In this document: positions 28,486-39,468 of the stretch, in pieces
Layout: each line of letters begins with the position of its first letter
Position numbering within the stretch: position 1 is the first letter of the stretch
Assembly: GCF_028863665.1 (NCBI RefSeq)
Contig: NZ_JARBFX010000005.1
Location: 124,001 to 188,000, forward strand
Source of the DNA: Aquabacter sediminis
GTDB lineage: Bacteria > Pseudomonadota > Alphaproteobacteria > Rhizobiales > Xanthobacteraceae
Direction: 5' to 3'
DNA length: 64,000 bases
Position numbers and translations under genes: made by a program
Notes under the pieces: generated by a model
Told to the model about the DNA's origin: nothing
What the model saw: the letters and a program-made list of their open reading frames with translations, nothing else
Database searches by the model: none

Positions 28486-28685
28486 GGCGAATCCTCCTAT
28501 GGGCGGGAACATAAGGGGAACGAAAGCCCCTGTCGATCCGCGTCGCGGCCATTGCCCTTCCGCCCGGCCCAAGCTAGAGCGGGCAGGCGGGAAAGGGCGC
28601 CGGGCCGGTGCGGCCTCACCGCGCGGGGCTGTCCGGTCGGTTTCCCTTGCCGTCGAAGGGTCATCGCGCGATACTGTCGCGACGG

Positions 28686-28760
28686 CCTGGGGTGCCGCGC
28701 ATCATGTGCGGCTGAGATCATACCCATCGAACCTGTCTGGGTCATTCCAGCGTAGGGAGG
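28686..28760 (+). promoter_or_regulatory. TPP riboswitch (THI element)
   Basis: The conserved parts are all present: GGGGTGCC, GGCTGAGATCATACCC, GAACCTGTCTGGGT and CCAGCGTAGGGAGG. It ends directly at the ribosome-binding region of thiO (ATG 28766), so thiamine diphosphate probably blocks translation initiation. It controls thiOSGE. Confidence 0.96.
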
Positions 28761-28765
28761 AGCCG

Positions 28766-29935
28766 ATGAGCCAAGGCTTGTCGTCCTTTAATTCTGTCCC
28801 CGCCGACCGCCCCCGCATCGCCATCATCGGCGCGGGCGTGATCGGCCTTGCCATCGGCTGGCGCCTTGCACAAGCGGGCGCCAGCGTGGATCTCTTCGAT
28901 GCCGGAGTGGCCGGCCAGGGCGCCAGCCATGCCGCCGCCGGCATGCTCGCCGCCTGCGCCGAACTGGAGCCGGGCGAGGAAGACCTGCTCGCCCTCAACC
29001 GCGAGAGCCAGCTCCTGTGGCCCGCCTTCGCCGCCGATCTGGAAGCCGCCAGCGGCCAGGAGGTCGGCTATCGGGAAAGCGGCACCCTGGTGGTGGCGCT
29101 CAATGCCGACGATGCCGGCAAGCTGCGCCATCAGCACACGCTTCATCGCAAGCATGACTTGCCGGTGGAATGGCTGACCGCCGCCGAGGCGCGGCGCCGC
29201 GAGCCCTATCTCAACACCCGCCTGGCCGGCGCGCTCTGGTGCCCGGAAGACCACCAGGCGGACAACCGCCAGGTGGCGGCGGCGCTGAAGGTGGCGGCGG
29301 AAAAGGCCGGTGCCCGCATTCACGAGCACACGCCCGTGGACGCCGTGGAGACCACGGGCGGCGTGGCGCGCGGCGTGCGCATCGGCGGCCGGCTGCATGC
29401 GGCTGATGTGGTCATCCTCGCCGCCGGGGCCTGGTCGCGCGGCATCAATATCGCGCCCGCCGCGCCCTTGCCGGTGCGCCCGGTGAAGGGGCAGATGCTG
29501 TCCCTCCAGATGGACCCGGCCAATCCCGTGCTCACCCATGTGGTCTGGGGTCCGGGCATCTATATGGTACCCCGCAAGGATGGCCGGCTGATACTCGGCG
29601 CCACGGTGGAGGAGAAGGGCTTCGACACCACCATCACCGCCGGCGGGCAATTGGCCCTGCTCACCCATGCCTGGCGGGCGGTGCCCACCATCGAGGAATT
29701 GCCCATCCTGGAGCAATGGGTCGGCTTCCGCCCCGGCAGCCGGGACGATGCCCCCATTCTCGGCGCCTCCGGCGTGCCGGGCCTCATCCACGCCACCGGC
29801 CATCACCGCAACGGCATCCTGCTGCTGCCCGTCACCACCAAGGTCATTGTCGACCTGGTGCTGGAGGGCCGGGCCGATCCGCTGGCGGCGCCGTTCGGCG
29901 TCGACCGTTTCACCCCTCGCGCCGCGGCGGAATAG
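28766..29935 (+). CDS. thiO: glycine oxidase ThiO
   Basis: 389 residues from the ATG at 28766 just after the riboswitch. FAD-binding Rossmann motif IIGAGVIGLAIGWRL near the N-terminus; DAO-type fold with GWRVP-like core and C-terminal HATGHHRNGILL. It oxidises glycine to the imine used for the thiazole ring in aerobic thiamine synthesis. First gene of thiOSGE. Confidence 0.96.
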   Translation: MSQGLSSFNSVPADRPRIAIIGAGVIGLAIGWRLAQAGASVDLFDAGVAGQGASHAAAGMLAACAELEPGEEDLLALNRESQLLWPAFAADLEAASGQEVGYRESGTLVVALNADDAGKLRHQHTLHRKHDLPVEWLTAAEARRREPYLNTRLAGALWCPEDHQADNRQVAAALKVAAEKAGARIHEHTPVDAVETTGGVARGVRIGGRLHAADVVILAAGAWSRGINIAPAAPLPVRPVKGQMLSLQMDPANPVLTHVVWGPGIYMVPRKDGRLILGATVEEKGFDTTITAGGQLALLTHAWRAVPTIEELPILEQWVGFRPGSRDDAPILGASGVPGLIHATGHHRNGILLLPVTTKVIVDLVLEGRADPLAAPFGVDRFTPRAAAE

Positions 29936-29937
29936 CC

Positions 29938-30961
<1,024 letters not shown>

Positions 30962-30964
30962 TCC

Positions 30965-31609
30965 ATGGCGCCTGCTCGCCTGCCCGATCCGCCGGTGCTG
31001 CTCATCACCGACCGGACCCAGGCGCGGGCGCCGCTGGGTGAGGTCGTGGCCGCCGCCTGCTCTGGTGGGGTGCGGTGGATCAGCCTGCGGGAAAAGGACT
31101 TGGCCGAGGCGGAGCAGAAGGCCCTGCTCGCCGCCCTGAAGCAGGCCGCCGCTCCCTTCGGCGCCCGCGTGCTGCTGCATGGTTCGGCTGAACTGGCCTT
31201 GGCGGCGGGTGCCGATGGCGTCCATCTGCCGGCGGACGGTGATGGACCTGCCGCTCGTGCTCTGTTGGGCGGCGAAGCGCTCATCGGCCAGTCCGTCCAC
31301 AGCGCCGACGAGGCGTCGCGGGCGGTGCCTGGCGTGGTCGACTATGTGGTGGCGGGGCCGGCCTTCCTGACGCAGTCCAAGCCCGGCTATGGCCCGGCCC
31401 TGGAGGCGGCGGGCCTGGCCCGGCTGGTGGCGCTCTGCCCTGTGCCGCTTCTGGCGCTGGGCGGCATTGAGCCGTCCAATGTGGCCATGTGCCGCTCGGC
31501 GGGCATCGCCGGCATCGCGGTGATGGGCGGCATCATGCGTGCCGCGCGGCCGGACGAGGAGGCGCAAGCCCTCCTCGCCGCATGGGCGGGCGTCGCACCC
31601 GCCGGGTAG
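30965..31609 (+). CDS. thiE: thiamine phosphate synthase
   Basis: 214 residues. It couples thiazole and pyrimidine phosphates to thiamine phosphate. LITDR at the N-terminus, GADGVHLPADGDG, GQSVHSADEA and the phosphate-binding LGGIEPSN are present. It follows thiG after 3 bases and ends the operon; thiC, for the pyrimidine half, is elsewhere. Confidence 0.93.
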   Translation: MAPARLPDPPVLLITDRTQARAPLGEVVAAACSGGVRWISLREKDLAEAEQKALLAALKQAAAPFGARVLLHGSAELALAAGADGVHLPADGDGPAARALLGGEALIGQSVHSADEASRAVPGVVDYVVAGPAFLTQSKPGYGPALEAAGLARLVALCPVPLLALGGIEPSNVAMCRSAGIAGIAVMGGIMRAARPDEEAQALLAAWAGVAPAG

Positions 31610-31615
31610 GACGTC

Positions 31616-33298
31616 TCAGCCCTTGGCCGCCAGCGCCTGCTCGCGAATGGCGGTCAGGGTGCGGGCGGGGGTGATGGCCTCGGGATCGAGCCGGCAATGC
31701 AGGATGGCCGGCAGGCCGCTCTCCTGGGCCCGCTTGAAGGCGGGGGCGAAGTCCTCGGTGCGCTCCACCAATTCGCCATGGCCCCCGAAGGCGCGGGCAT
31801 AGGCCACGAAATCGGGATTGACGAGGCGAGTGGCCGAGACGCGGCCGGGATATTCCCGCTCCTGATGCATGCGGATGGTGCCGAACATGCCGTTGTCCAG
31901 CACCACCACGATGAGCGGGACGCCATATTGGACGGCGGTGGCGAATTCCTGGCCGTTCATCAGGAAGCAGCCGTCACCGGCAAAGGCCACCACGGTGCGG
32001 TCGGGGCAATGGCGCTTGGCCATCACCGCCGCCGGCACGCCATAGCCCATGGAGCCGGAGGTGGGCGCCAGCAGCGACGCGCCAGAGCGGAAGCGGAAGA
32101 AGCGGTGGATCCATGTGGCATAATTGCCCGCGCCGTTGCAGATGATGGCATCCGCCGGCAAGGTCTCCCGCAGCCACACCATGGCCTCGCCATATTGGAA
32201 CGGGCCGGGCAAAGCGGGCGCCTTCTCGGTCCAGGCCAGATACTCGGCCCGGGCGACCTGGGTCTGCGGCTCCCACGGGCCGGGCAGAGCGGGGGCGAGG
32301 TGCTCCAGGGCGCGCACGAAGCTGGCCGGCGTCGCCTCAATGGCCAGTTCCGGCTGGTAGACGCGGCCCAGCTCCTCGGCACCGGGATGCACATGGACGA
32401 GCCGCTGGCCGGGCACGGGAATGTCGATGAGCGTGTAGGAGGAGGAGGGCATTTCCGACATGCGGGCGCCCACCAGCACCAGCAGGTCGGCGCTCTTGAC
32501 CCGCTCGGCGAGCTTGGGGTTGGGCGAGATGCCCACATCGCCCACATAGCAGGGATGCTCGGCGGGGAAGAGGTCGGCGCGGCGGAAGGATGTGGTCACC
32601 GGCAGGCCACGGGCGGCCGCGAAAGCGGCGAACGCCGCCTTGGCCTCGCGCGTCCAGCGGGTGCCGCCGAGAATGAAGAGCGGACGCTCCGCATGGGCCA
32701 GCATCTGCTCGAAGCGGGCCATGTCGGCCGGCTCCGGGGCGGGGGCCGCCGGCTCCACATAAGGCGCGTCCACCACGGCCGCCATGTCCGTGAGCACGTC
32801 CTCCGGCAGGGCGATCACCACCGGGCCCGGGCGGCCCTGCATGGAGATGCGGAAGGCGCGGGCCACCAGCTCGGGAATGCGGGCGGCATCCTCGATTTCC
32901 ACCACCCACTTGGCGATGGAGCCGAAGACGGCGCGATAGTCCAGCTCCTGGAACGCCTCGCGCTGCTTCATGCCGCGCTCCACCTGGCCCACGAACAGGA
33001 TGAGGGGGGTGGAATCCTGGGCGGCGATGTGGAGGCCGGGGCTGGCATTGGTGGCGCCGGGACCGCGGGTGACGAAGCAGATGCCGGGCCGGCCGGTGAG
33101 CTTGCCATAGGCTTCCGCCATCATGGCCGCGCCGCCTTCATTGCGGCAGACCATGACATCGATGGACGCGTCGTGCAGCGCGTCCAGAACCGCCAGATAG
33201 CTTTCGCCGGGCACGCAAGTGATGCGCTCGACGCCCTGGGCGAGGAGCTGGTCGACGATCAATTGGCCGCCGGTGCGGGGGGCGGGCTGGGTGGTCAT
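31616..33298 (-). CDS. TPP-dependent enzyme, acetolactate synthase-like
   Basis: 560 residues from the ATG at 33298. N-terminal TPP pyrimidine domain with catalytic Glu in CRNEGGAAMMAEAYG; central FAD/NAD-like domain; C-terminal TPP domain with GDGCFLMNGQEFATA and the metal-binding Asn. The family includes acetolactate synthase, glyoxylate carboligase and oxalyl-CoA decarboxylase. No regulatory ilvN is nearby, so an ILV-type biosynthetic role is unlikely. It is the last of three same-strand genes with the CoA-transferase and glutaryl-CoA dehydrogenase. The exact substrate is unknown. Confidence 0.88.
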   Translation of the reverse strand: MTTQPAPRTGGQLIVDQLLAQGVERITCVPGESYLAVLDALHDASIDVMVCRNEGGAAMMAEAYGKLTGRPGICFVTRGPGATNASPGLHIAAQDSTPLILFVGQVERGMKQREAFQELDYRAVFGSIAKWVVEIEDAARIPELVARAFRISMQGRPGPVVIALPEDVLTDMAAVVDAPYVEPAAPAPEPADMARFEQMLAHAERPLFILGGTRWTREAKAAFAAFAAARGLPVTTSFRRADLFPAEHPCYVGDVGISPNPKLAERVKSADLLVLVGARMSEMPSSSYTLIDIPVPGQRLVHVHPGAEELGRVYQPELAIEATPASFVRALEHLAPALPGPWEPQTQVARAEYLAWTEKAPALPGPFQYGEAMVWLRETLPADAIICNGAGNYATWIHRFFRFRSGASLLAPTSGSMGYGVPAAVMAKRHCPDRTVVAFAGDGCFLMNGQEFATAVQYGVPLIVVVLDNGMFGTIRMHQEREYPGRVSATRLVNPDFVAYARAFGGHGELVERTEDFAPAFKRAQESGLPAILHCRLDPEAITPARTLTAIREQALAAKG

Positions 33299-33373
33299 GG
33301 TCAACTCCCTGTTCGGCGCCGGGCGCCGCCTGGATCTTATGGCAAGGCCGGCCAAGGTGGCCGGCCGGGAACA

Positions 33374-34549
33374 TCACGACTTGGAGGGCATGGCGAGGCG
33401 CGCGAGCACCTCCTGCGTATGGGCACCGAGGCGCGGGCTGGCGGCGGGAGCCACCATGCGCGTGCCGTCGAGGACGATGGGGCTCGCCACCGCCGGGACC
33501 GTGCCGCCGCCGGCCTCAGCCAGCGCCGCCTGGAGGCCGCGATGCATGACCTGGGGATCTTCGAAGACTTGGGCCACCGTGTTGATGGGGCCGCCGGGCA
33601 CGCCCACCTTCTCCAGCTTCGCCAGGAGGTCGTCGCGGGCAAAGGTGGCGGTGAGGCGGGCGAGGTGGGCGGTGAGGTCCGCCCGGTTCGCCACGCGGTC
33701 GGCATTGGTGAGGTAGCGCGGGTCGATGGCCAGTTCCGGTGCGCCGAGGACGGTGCAGAAGCGGGCATATTGGCCGTCATTGCCCACGGCCACGATCAGG
33801 TGGCCGTCGGCGGCGGGGAAGACCTGATAGGGCACGATGTTGGGGTGGGCATTGCCCATGCGCCGCGGCGCCTTGCCGGAGGCGAGATAATTCATGGCCT
33901 GGTTGGCCAGCACGCTCACCTGGGTGTCCAGCAGCGCCATGTCCACATGGCCGCCGACGCCCGTGGCCTCGCGGCGGCGGAGGGCGGCGAGGATGCCGAT
34001 GGTGGCATAAAGGCCGGTGAAGATGTCGGCGAAGGCGACGCCCACCTTCTGCGGCTCGCCGTCGGGCGCGCCGGTCAGGTCCATGATGCCGCCCATGCCC
34101 TGCACCAGGAAGTCATAGCCGGCGCGGGGTGCATAGGGGCCGTCCTGGCCGAAGCCGGTGATGGAGCAATAGACGAGGCGCGGATTGACTGCCTTCAGGC
34201 TCTCATAGTCGAGCCCATACTTCTTGAGGCCGCCCAGCTTGAAGTTCTCGATCACCACGTCCGAGCGGGCGGCAAGTGCGCGTATGGCGGCCTGGCCTTC
34301 GGGCGTATCGAAGTCGAGGGCCACCGACTTCTTGCCCCGGTTGGTGGCATGGAAATAGGCGGCGCCGATATCGGCGCCATCCGCGCCGGTCAGGAAGGGC
34401 GGGCCCCAGGTCCGGGTGTCATCGCCCGCGCCCGGCCGCTCCACCTTCACCACTTCGGCCCCAAGATCCGCCAGCGCCTGGCCCGCCCAGGGACCGGCGA
34501 GGATACGGGCAAGCTCCAGCACGCGGATGCCGGCGAGGGGGAGGGTCAT
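33374..34549 (-). CDS. CaiB/BaiF-type class III CoA-transferase
   Basis: 391 residues from the ATG at 34549. The N-terminal GIRVLELARILAGPWAGQALADLGAEVVKVE and the catalytic Asp region VGVAFADIFTGL are standard for class III CoA-transferases. Directly downstream of glutaryl-CoA dehydrogenase, so a glutarate (SUGCT-like) CoA-transferase that forms glutaryl-CoA is the likeliest role; this is inference from context. Confidence 0.9.
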   Translation of the reverse strand: MTLPLAGIRVLELARILAGPWAGQALADLGAEVVKVERPGAGDDTRTWGPPFLTGADGADIGAAYFHATNRGKKSVALDFDTPEGQAAIRALAARSDVVIENFKLGGLKKYGLDYESLKAVNPRLVYCSITGFGQDGPYAPRAGYDFLVQGMGGIMDLTGAPDGEPQKVGVAFADIFTGLYATIGILAALRRREATGVGGHVDMALLDTQVSVLANQAMNYLASGKAPRRMGNAHPNIVPYQVFPAADGHLIVAVGNDGQYARFCTVLGAPELAIDPRYLTNADRVANRADLTAHLARLTATFARDDLLAKLEKVGVPGGPINTVAQVFEDPQVMHRGLQAALAEAGGGTVPAVASPIVLDGTRMVAPAASPRLGAHTQEVLARLAMPSKS

Positions 34550-34620
34550 GATCGGGTCTCGGTGAGGTCGGAACAGGCGGGAAGTTCCCTCCGGCACCGG
34601 TGCGCCGGAGGGAGAGGAGC

Positions 34621-35820
34621 TCAGAAGAAGGCCTGGATGCCAGTGATGGCGCGGCCGATGATGAGGGCGTGGATGTCGTGGGTGCCCTCATAGGTGTTGA
34701 CGGTTTCCAGGTTCACCGCATGGCGGATCACGTGGAACTCGGCGGAGATGCCGTTGCCGCCGTGCATGTCGCGGGCGACGCGGGCGATGTCCAGCGCCTT
34801 CCCGCAATTGTTGCGCTTGATGTAGGAGATGGTCTCCGGCGAGAGGCGACCCTCGTCGAACAGGCGGCCGGCGCGCAGGCAGGCCTGGAGGCCGAAGGCG
34901 ATGTCGGTGGACATGTCGGCGAGCTTCTTCTGCACCAGCTGGGTCGCGGCCAGCGGCTTGCCGAATTGCTTGCGATCCAGCGTGTACTGCCGGGCGGCGG
35001 CAAGGCAGGCCTCGGCCGCGCCCATGGCGCCCCAGCCGATGCCGTAGCGGGCGCGGTTGAGGCAGCCGAACGGACCCTTCAGGCCGGACACGTTGGGCAG
35101 CAGGTTCTCTTCCGGGATCTCGGCGCCCTCCAGCACGATCTCGCCGGTGACGGAGGCGCGCAGCGAGAGCTTCTTCTCGATCTTGGGGGTGGAGAAGCCC
35201 TTGGTCCCCCGCTCCACGATGAAGCCACGAATGGCATCCCCATGGGCGGCGGACTTGGCCCACACCACGGCGAGGTCGGCGATCGGGGAATTGGTGATCC
35301 ACATCTTGCCGCCGGTGAGGCGGTAGCCGCCGTCGATCTTCTCGGCGCGGGTGCGCATGCCGGCGGGGTCGGAGCCGGCGTCCGGCTCGGTCAGGCCGAA
35401 GCAGCCCACCCATTCGCCGGTGGCGAGCTTGGGCAGGTACTTATTGCGCTGCGCCTCGTCGCCATAGGCATAGATGGGGTGCATGACGAGGGAGGACTGC
35501 ACGCTCATGGCCGAGCGATAGCCGCTATCCACCCGCTCCACCTCGCGGGCGGCGAGGCCGTAGGAGACATAGCCGAGGCCGGCGCCGCCGTAGGCTTCCG
35601 GGATCGTGGGGCCGAGCAGGCCCAACTCGCCCATCTCGTTCATGATCTCCCGGTCGAAGCGCTCGTCCAGGAAGGCGGAGGTGACGCGGGGGAGCAGCTT
35701 CTCCTGGGCGTAGTCGCGCGCCGTATCGCGGACAAGCCGTTCTTCCTCGGTGAGCTGCCCGTTCAGGTCGAAGGGGTCGGCCCAATCGAAAGCGGCCTTG
35801 GTGGCGGTGTCGGCGGACAT
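34621..35820 (-). CDS. gcdH: glutaryl-CoA dehydrogenase
   Basis: 399 residues from the ATG at 35820. The acyl-CoA dehydrogenase fold with TEPDAGSDP and the GCDH signature [23 protein letters not shown] near the C-terminus, where the catalytic Glu sits. It oxidises and decarboxylates glutaryl-CoA to crotonyl-CoA in lysine and aromatic degradation. Divergent from a TetR gene with a perfect palindrome between them. Confidence 0.95.
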   Translation of the reverse strand: MSADTATKAAFDWADPFDLNGQLTEEERLVRDTARDYAQEKLLPRVTSAFLDERFDREIMNEMGELGLLGPTIPEAYGGAGLGYVSYGLAAREVERVDSGYRSAMSVQSSLVMHPIYAYGDEAQRNKYLPKLATGEWVGCFGLTEPDAGSDPAGMRTRAEKIDGGYRLTGGKMWITNSPIADLAVVWAKSAAHGDAIRGFIVERGTKGFSTPKIEKKLSLRASVTGEIVLEGAEIPEENLLPNVSGLKGPFGCLNRARYGIGWGAMGAAEACLAAARQYTLDRKQFGKPLAATQLVQKKLADMSTDIAFGLQACLRAGRLFDEGRLSPETISYIKRNNCGKALDIARVARDMHGGNGISAEFHVIRHAVNLETVNTYEGTHDIHALIIGRAITGIQAFF

Positions 35821-35865
35821 GGGGGTCTCCTCGGCTTCCCGGCCCTCCCGGCTGGGAGGCTTTAC

Positions 35866-35883
35866 ATTCCGACCAGTCGGAAT
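35866..35883. promoter_or_regulatory. perfect palindromic operator between gcdH and TetR regulator
   Basis: ATTCCGAC-CA-GTCGGAAT is an 8+2+8 inverted repeat with no mismatch. It lies 46 bases upstream of gcdH and 37 bases upstream of the TetR gene, in the only intergenic space they share, and is the likely binding site of that regulator for both itself and gcdH. The core resembles FadR/PsrA-type TetR sites that control acyl-CoA catabolism. Confidence 0.8.
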
Positions 35884-35920
35884 ATAATTCAAGGGCGTTG
35901 TCAAGACGGGTGGAGCAAAC

Positions 35921-36601
35921 GTGGCGAAAAAGGCTGAGGCGCGGATCGAGGATGCGGCACGCGACGCGCTGCCGGCGCCCGCAGATGCCGGCCGCGCGGA
36001 TCGGCGCCTGGGTCGCCCACCGCTGCTGACCGACCCACGCGCCGAGATCCTGCAGCAGGCGGCCCGTCTGTTCGCCGCGCAGGGCTATGCTGAGAGTTCG
36101 CTCGCCCAGGTGGCGGCGGCCATGAACTATTCCAAGGGCGCCATCTACAATTACTTCGCCTCCAAGCAGGAGATCTACGACGCCATCATCGTAGCGACTT
36201 TGAGGGGCCTTCACGAGGCGGGGCTCGCTGCCGCCGAGACCGAGGCGCCGCCGCCCGAGCGGCTGAAGGGCTTCATGGTAGCTCATGCCTGTTATCTGGC
36301 GGAAAACGCCGACGCCTTCCTGACCATGCTGGTGGGCTTCTCCGGCATGTCCGATGCCCAGCGCGCCGATGCCTTGCGACTGCGCGACGCCCATGAGGGC
36401 GTGCTGCGGGCCATCATCTCGGCGGGGGTGGCGGATGGCTCGTTCCGGGGCGTGGAGCCGGCCATCGTCGGACGCGCCGTGCTGTCCATGCTCAGCTGGA
36501 TGGCCCGCTGGTTCCGCGCGGACGGCGAGAAGAGCGCGGAGGATGTGGCGCTCGATTATTACGACCTCATCGTGCGCGGCATGCGGCCCGCTGGCGCCTG
36601 A
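35921..36601 (+). CDS. TetR/AcrR-family transcriptional regulator
   Basis: 226 residues starting with GTG at 35921. HTH in residues 45-90: [46 protein letters not shown]-terminal ligand domain is helical, possibly binding an acyl-CoA. Divergent from gcdH, with the operator palindrome at 35866-35883, so it is the probable local repressor of the glutaryl-CoA genes. Confidence 0.9.
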   Translation: MAKKAEARIEDAARDALPAPADAGRADRRLGRPPLLTDPRAEILQQAARLFAAQGYAESSLAQVAAAMNYSKGAIYNYFASKQEIYDAIIVATLRGLHEAGLAAAETEAPPPERLKGFMVAHACYLAENADAFLTMLVGFSGMSDAQRADALRLRDAHEGVLRAIISAGVADGSFRGVEPAIVGRAVLSMLSWMARWFRADGEKSAEDVALDYYDLIVRGMRPAGA

Positions 36602-36689
36602 CACCGGAGCGGGCGGGTCTCCAACTTTTCTCTTGAGGAACGCAAATTTCCCAAGCGTAATTGGTACCTCCGTCTGGGCGAGGTGCCAC

Positions 36690-38078
36690 ATGCCGTTTTG
36701 CCACCGCGTCGGTCCCAAGAGCTATGTCTTCGCCGACCTGAAGGACCTGATGGCCAAGGCCACGCCGCCGCGCTCCGGCGACATGCTGGCCGGCATCGCG
36801 GCGGCGAGCGCGGAAGAAAACGCCGCGGCGCGCATGTGCCTGGCCGAGGTGCCACTGAAGACCTTCCTGTCCGAGGCGCTAATCCCCTATGAGACCGATG
36901 AGGTCACCCGCCTGATTTTGGACGGCCATCACGCGGCAGCCTTCGCGCCCGTCTCGGGGATGACCGTCGGCGATTTTCGCGATTTCCTGCTGTCGGAGGC
37001 CGCCACGCCGTCCGCGCTGGCAGCGCTCGCGCCCGGGCTCACGCCGGAGATGGCGGCGGCGGTGTCGAAGCTCATGCGCAACCAGGACCTCATCCTGGTG
37101 GCCCGCAAGTGCAGGGTGGTCACGCGCTTCCGCAATACGATCGGCCTGCCCGGCACCATGGCGGTCCGGCTCCAGCCCAATCATCCCACCGACGACCTGG
37201 CGGGGGTCTCGGCCACCATTCTGGACGGCCTGCTCTATGGCGCGGGCGATGCGGTGATCGGAATCAACCCGGCGTCCGACAGCCTGCCGGTGATCGATAA
37301 ACTGCTGCGGCTCATGGACCAGGTGATCACGCGCTTCGACATTCCAACCCAAAGCTGCGTCCTCACCCATGTAACCACCTCCATCGAGCTGATGAACCGG
37401 GGCGCCCCGGTGGACCTGGTGTTCCAGTCCATCGCCGGGACAGAGGCGGCGAACCGCTCGTTCGGGGTCGATCTGGCGGTGCTGAAGGAAGGCTATGAGG
37501 CGGCCAAATCCCTCAAGCGTGGCACGCTCGGCCAGAACGCCATGTATTTCGAGACCGGCCAGGGCTCGGCGCTTTCGGCCAATGCCCATCACGGGGTCGA
37601 CCAGCAGACCTGCGAGGCGCGCGCCTATGCGGTGGCGCGGGTGTTCGAGCCGCTGCTGGTGAATACGGTGGTGGGCTTCATCGGCCCGGAATATCTTTAT
37701 GACGGCAAGCAGATCATCCGCGCCGGGCTGGAGGATCATTTCTGCGGCAAGCTGCTCGGTGTGCCGCTCGGCTGCGATGTCTGCTACACCAACCATGCCG
37801 AGGCCGACCAGGACGACATGGATACGCTGCTCACGCTTCTGGCGGCGGCGGGCATCACATACATTATGGGCATTCCCGGCGCCGATGACGTGATGCTGAA
37901 CTACCAATCCACCTCGTTCCACGACGCCCTCTATGTGCGCGAAGTGTTCGGGCTGAAACGGGCGCCGGAATTCGAGGTGTGGCTGGAGCGCATGGGCATT
38001 GCGGGAGCGGATGGGCGGCTCCTGCCGGCCAGCGGCTCTCATCCCCTCGTGGGCTTCGTGGCGGAGCGCGCGGCATGA
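36690..38078 (+). CDS. eutB: ethanolamine ammonia-lyase large subunit
   Basis: 462 residues from the ATG at 36690 with CGAGGTG upstream. Adenosylcobalamin-dependent lyase that splits ethanolamine to acetaldehyde and ammonia. LPGTMAVRLQPNHPTDD, IGINPASDS and the C-terminal DVCYTNHAEADQDD are characteristic. Its stop overlaps the eutC start (ATGA). No microcompartment genes are nearby, so this is the short, compartment-free form. Confidence 0.96.
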   Translation: MPFCHRVGPKSYVFADLKDLMAKATPPRSGDMLAGIAAASAEENAAARMCLAEVPLKTFLSEALIPYETDEVTRLILDGHHAAAFAPVSGMTVGDFRDFLLSEAATPSALAALAPGLTPEMAAAVSKLMRNQDLILVARKCRVVTRFRNTIGLPGTMAVRLQPNHPTDDLAGVSATILDGLLYGAGDAVIGINPASDSLPVIDKLLRLMDQVITRFDIPTQSCVLTHVTTSIELMNRGAPVDLVFQSIAGTEAANRSFGVDLAVLKEGYEAAKSLKRGTLGQNAMYFETGQGSALSANAHHGVDQQTCEARAYAVARVFEPLLVNTVVGFIGPEYLYDGKQIIRAGLEDHFCGKLLGVPLGCDVCYTNHAEADQDDMDTLLTLLAAAGITYIMGIPGADDVMLNYQSTSFHDALYVREVFGLKRAPEFEVWLERMGIAGADGRLLPASGSHPLVGFVAERAA

Positions 38079-38854
38079 TCGACCGCGATCCCTGGCTCGC
38101 CTTCGCCCGTCACACGCCGGCTCGCATCGCGCTGGGGCGCACCGGCGCCAGCCTGCCCACGCAGGAGGTGCTGCGCTTCGCCCTTGCCCATGCTCAGGCG
38201 CGCGATGCAGTCCATACCCCCTTTGACGCTGGGAGTGTGGCGTCCGCCATCGAAGGCCTCGGACTTCCCGTCATCTCGGCCTCCAGTGCCGCGCCGGCCC
38301 GTGATGTCTATCTGCGGCGCCCGGACCTTGGCCGTCGCCTTTCCGATGAAAGCCGCGAATGCCTGGCTCAGGCCGGCGCGGCGGGGGCGCCGGTTGACCT
38401 GGTGCTGGTGGTGGCCGATGGCCTGTCCTCGGCTGCGGTACATGCGCAGGCGGTCCCGTTCCTGGCTGCCCTGAAGCCCTGGATCGCCGCCGAAGGCTGG
38501 CGTCTCGCGCCGGTGGTCGTGGCAAGCCAGGCGCGCGTGGCGCTGGGAGACGAGGTGGGCGCACTGCTGAAGGCGCGGGCCGTCGTGGTGCTGGTGGGGG
38601 AACGGCCGGGCCTGTCCTCGCCAGACAGCCTCGGCCTCTATCTGACCTTCGACCCGAAGCCCGGCCGCTCGGATGCGGAGCGCAACTGCATCTCAAACGT
38701 GCGCGCCGAAGGCCTGCCGCACGCTGCGGCGGCCTTCAAGCTGGCCTGGCTGATCAAGGAAGCCTTTCGCCGCGCCCTCACGGGCGTCGACCTGAAGGAC
38801 GAGAGCGACCTGCTGCTCTCGGATGGCCGCCCGCCGGCCCGCCTGCCGGGCTGA
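38075..38854 (+). CDS. eutC: ethanolamine ammonia-lyase small subunit
   Basis: 259 residues, ATG at 38075 overlapping eutB. It forms the lyase with EutB and helps bind cobalamin. Conserved LVLVVADGLSSAAV, VLVGERPGLSSPDSLG and the NCISNV segment near the C-terminus are visible. Translationally coupled to eutB. Confidence 0.96.
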   Translation: MIDRDPWLAFARHTPARIALGRTGASLPTQEVLRFALAHAQARDAVHTPFDAGSVASAIEGLGLPVISASSAAPARDVYLRRPDLGRRLSDESRECLAQAGAAGAPVDLVLVVADGLSSAAVHAQAVPFLAALKPWIAAEGWRLAPVVVASQARVALGDEVGALLKARAVVVLVGERPGLSSPDSLGLYLTFDPKPGRSDAERNCISNVRAEGLPHAAAAFKLAWLIKEAFRRALTGVDLKDESDLLLSDGRPPARLPG

Positions 38855-38869
38855 CGGGCGCGCCGGGCC

Positions 38870-39250
38870 TCAGACGGGCTCGACGGACACCACGCGGTAA
38901 GTGTGCATCTGCTCGTCCTCGCGGATGGACACATATTCGCCCACCGTGAAACGCTCGTCGCCGAAGCGGTAGCCCGCCTCGTCATCGTCGTCGCCCGACA
39001 CGTCGTAGCGGAAGGCCCAGCTGCCGCCCGGCCGGCGCACCAGATGGCCAATCTCGTCCGCCTCGCTGGGGCGGAAGCGCACCACCCGGCAGGCGTCGCG
39101 ATGCTTAGTCCAGAGCGCCGGCTCGATGCGGCCGCTTTCGTCCAGCGGGGCCACGAAGGAATAGCCGAAATCCCGCGCGCCCTGGGGATGGTCCTTCTCG
39201 CGGGCAAGCTCCAGGCGGATCTCGCGGAAGTCGTCGGGCAACTGGCTCAT
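38870..39250 (-). CDS. conserved hypothetical protein
   Basis: 126 residues, acidic (the SGDDDDEAG run) with a compact likely beta-rich C-terminal end VGEYVSIREDEQMHTYRVVSVEPV. I recall similar unnamed proteins in Hyphomicrobiales but cannot assign a function. Convergent with eutC. Confidence 0.65.
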   Translation of the reverse strand: MSQLPDDFREIRLELAREKDHPQGARDFGYSFVAPLDESGRIEPALWTKHRDACRVVRFRPSEADEIGHLVRRPGGSWAFRYDVSGDDDDEAGYRFGDERFTVGEYVSIREDEQMHTYRVVSVEPV

Positions 39251-39440
39251 GGCGCTGTCTCTCCTCGGCTCTGGCCCAGTCGGGCTGCGGCTCCCCCCAC
39301 GGGCGCGTCCTCGGGCGGGCGTGACATCGGTGTGCCGCGTTTGTGCTTCGCGCCATCCCGACCATGCCGCAGATGGACCTTAGGAGAAAGCGCGGCCTTG
39401 ATCTGTCGCAATGACGAAATGGGGATGTGTTTATGATATG

Positions 39441-39452
39441 TTAAGATCTTAA
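39441..39452. promoter_or_regulatory. 12-bp perfect palindrome upstream of phasin-like gene
   Basis: TTAAGATCTTAA lies 16 bases before the ATG at 39469, in A+T-rich DNA. It overlaps where a -10 element could be and may be a repressor site. Function inferred. Confidence 0.3.
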
Positions 39453-39468
39453 GTCAGGGAGATCGACC

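Noticed and set aside
31697-34693. 998-residue open frame on the plus strand
   Set aside because: It is opposite the TPP-dependent enzyme and CoA-transferase genes, which have clear motifs; the product is a His/Gly-rich shadow typical of high-G+C antisense frames.
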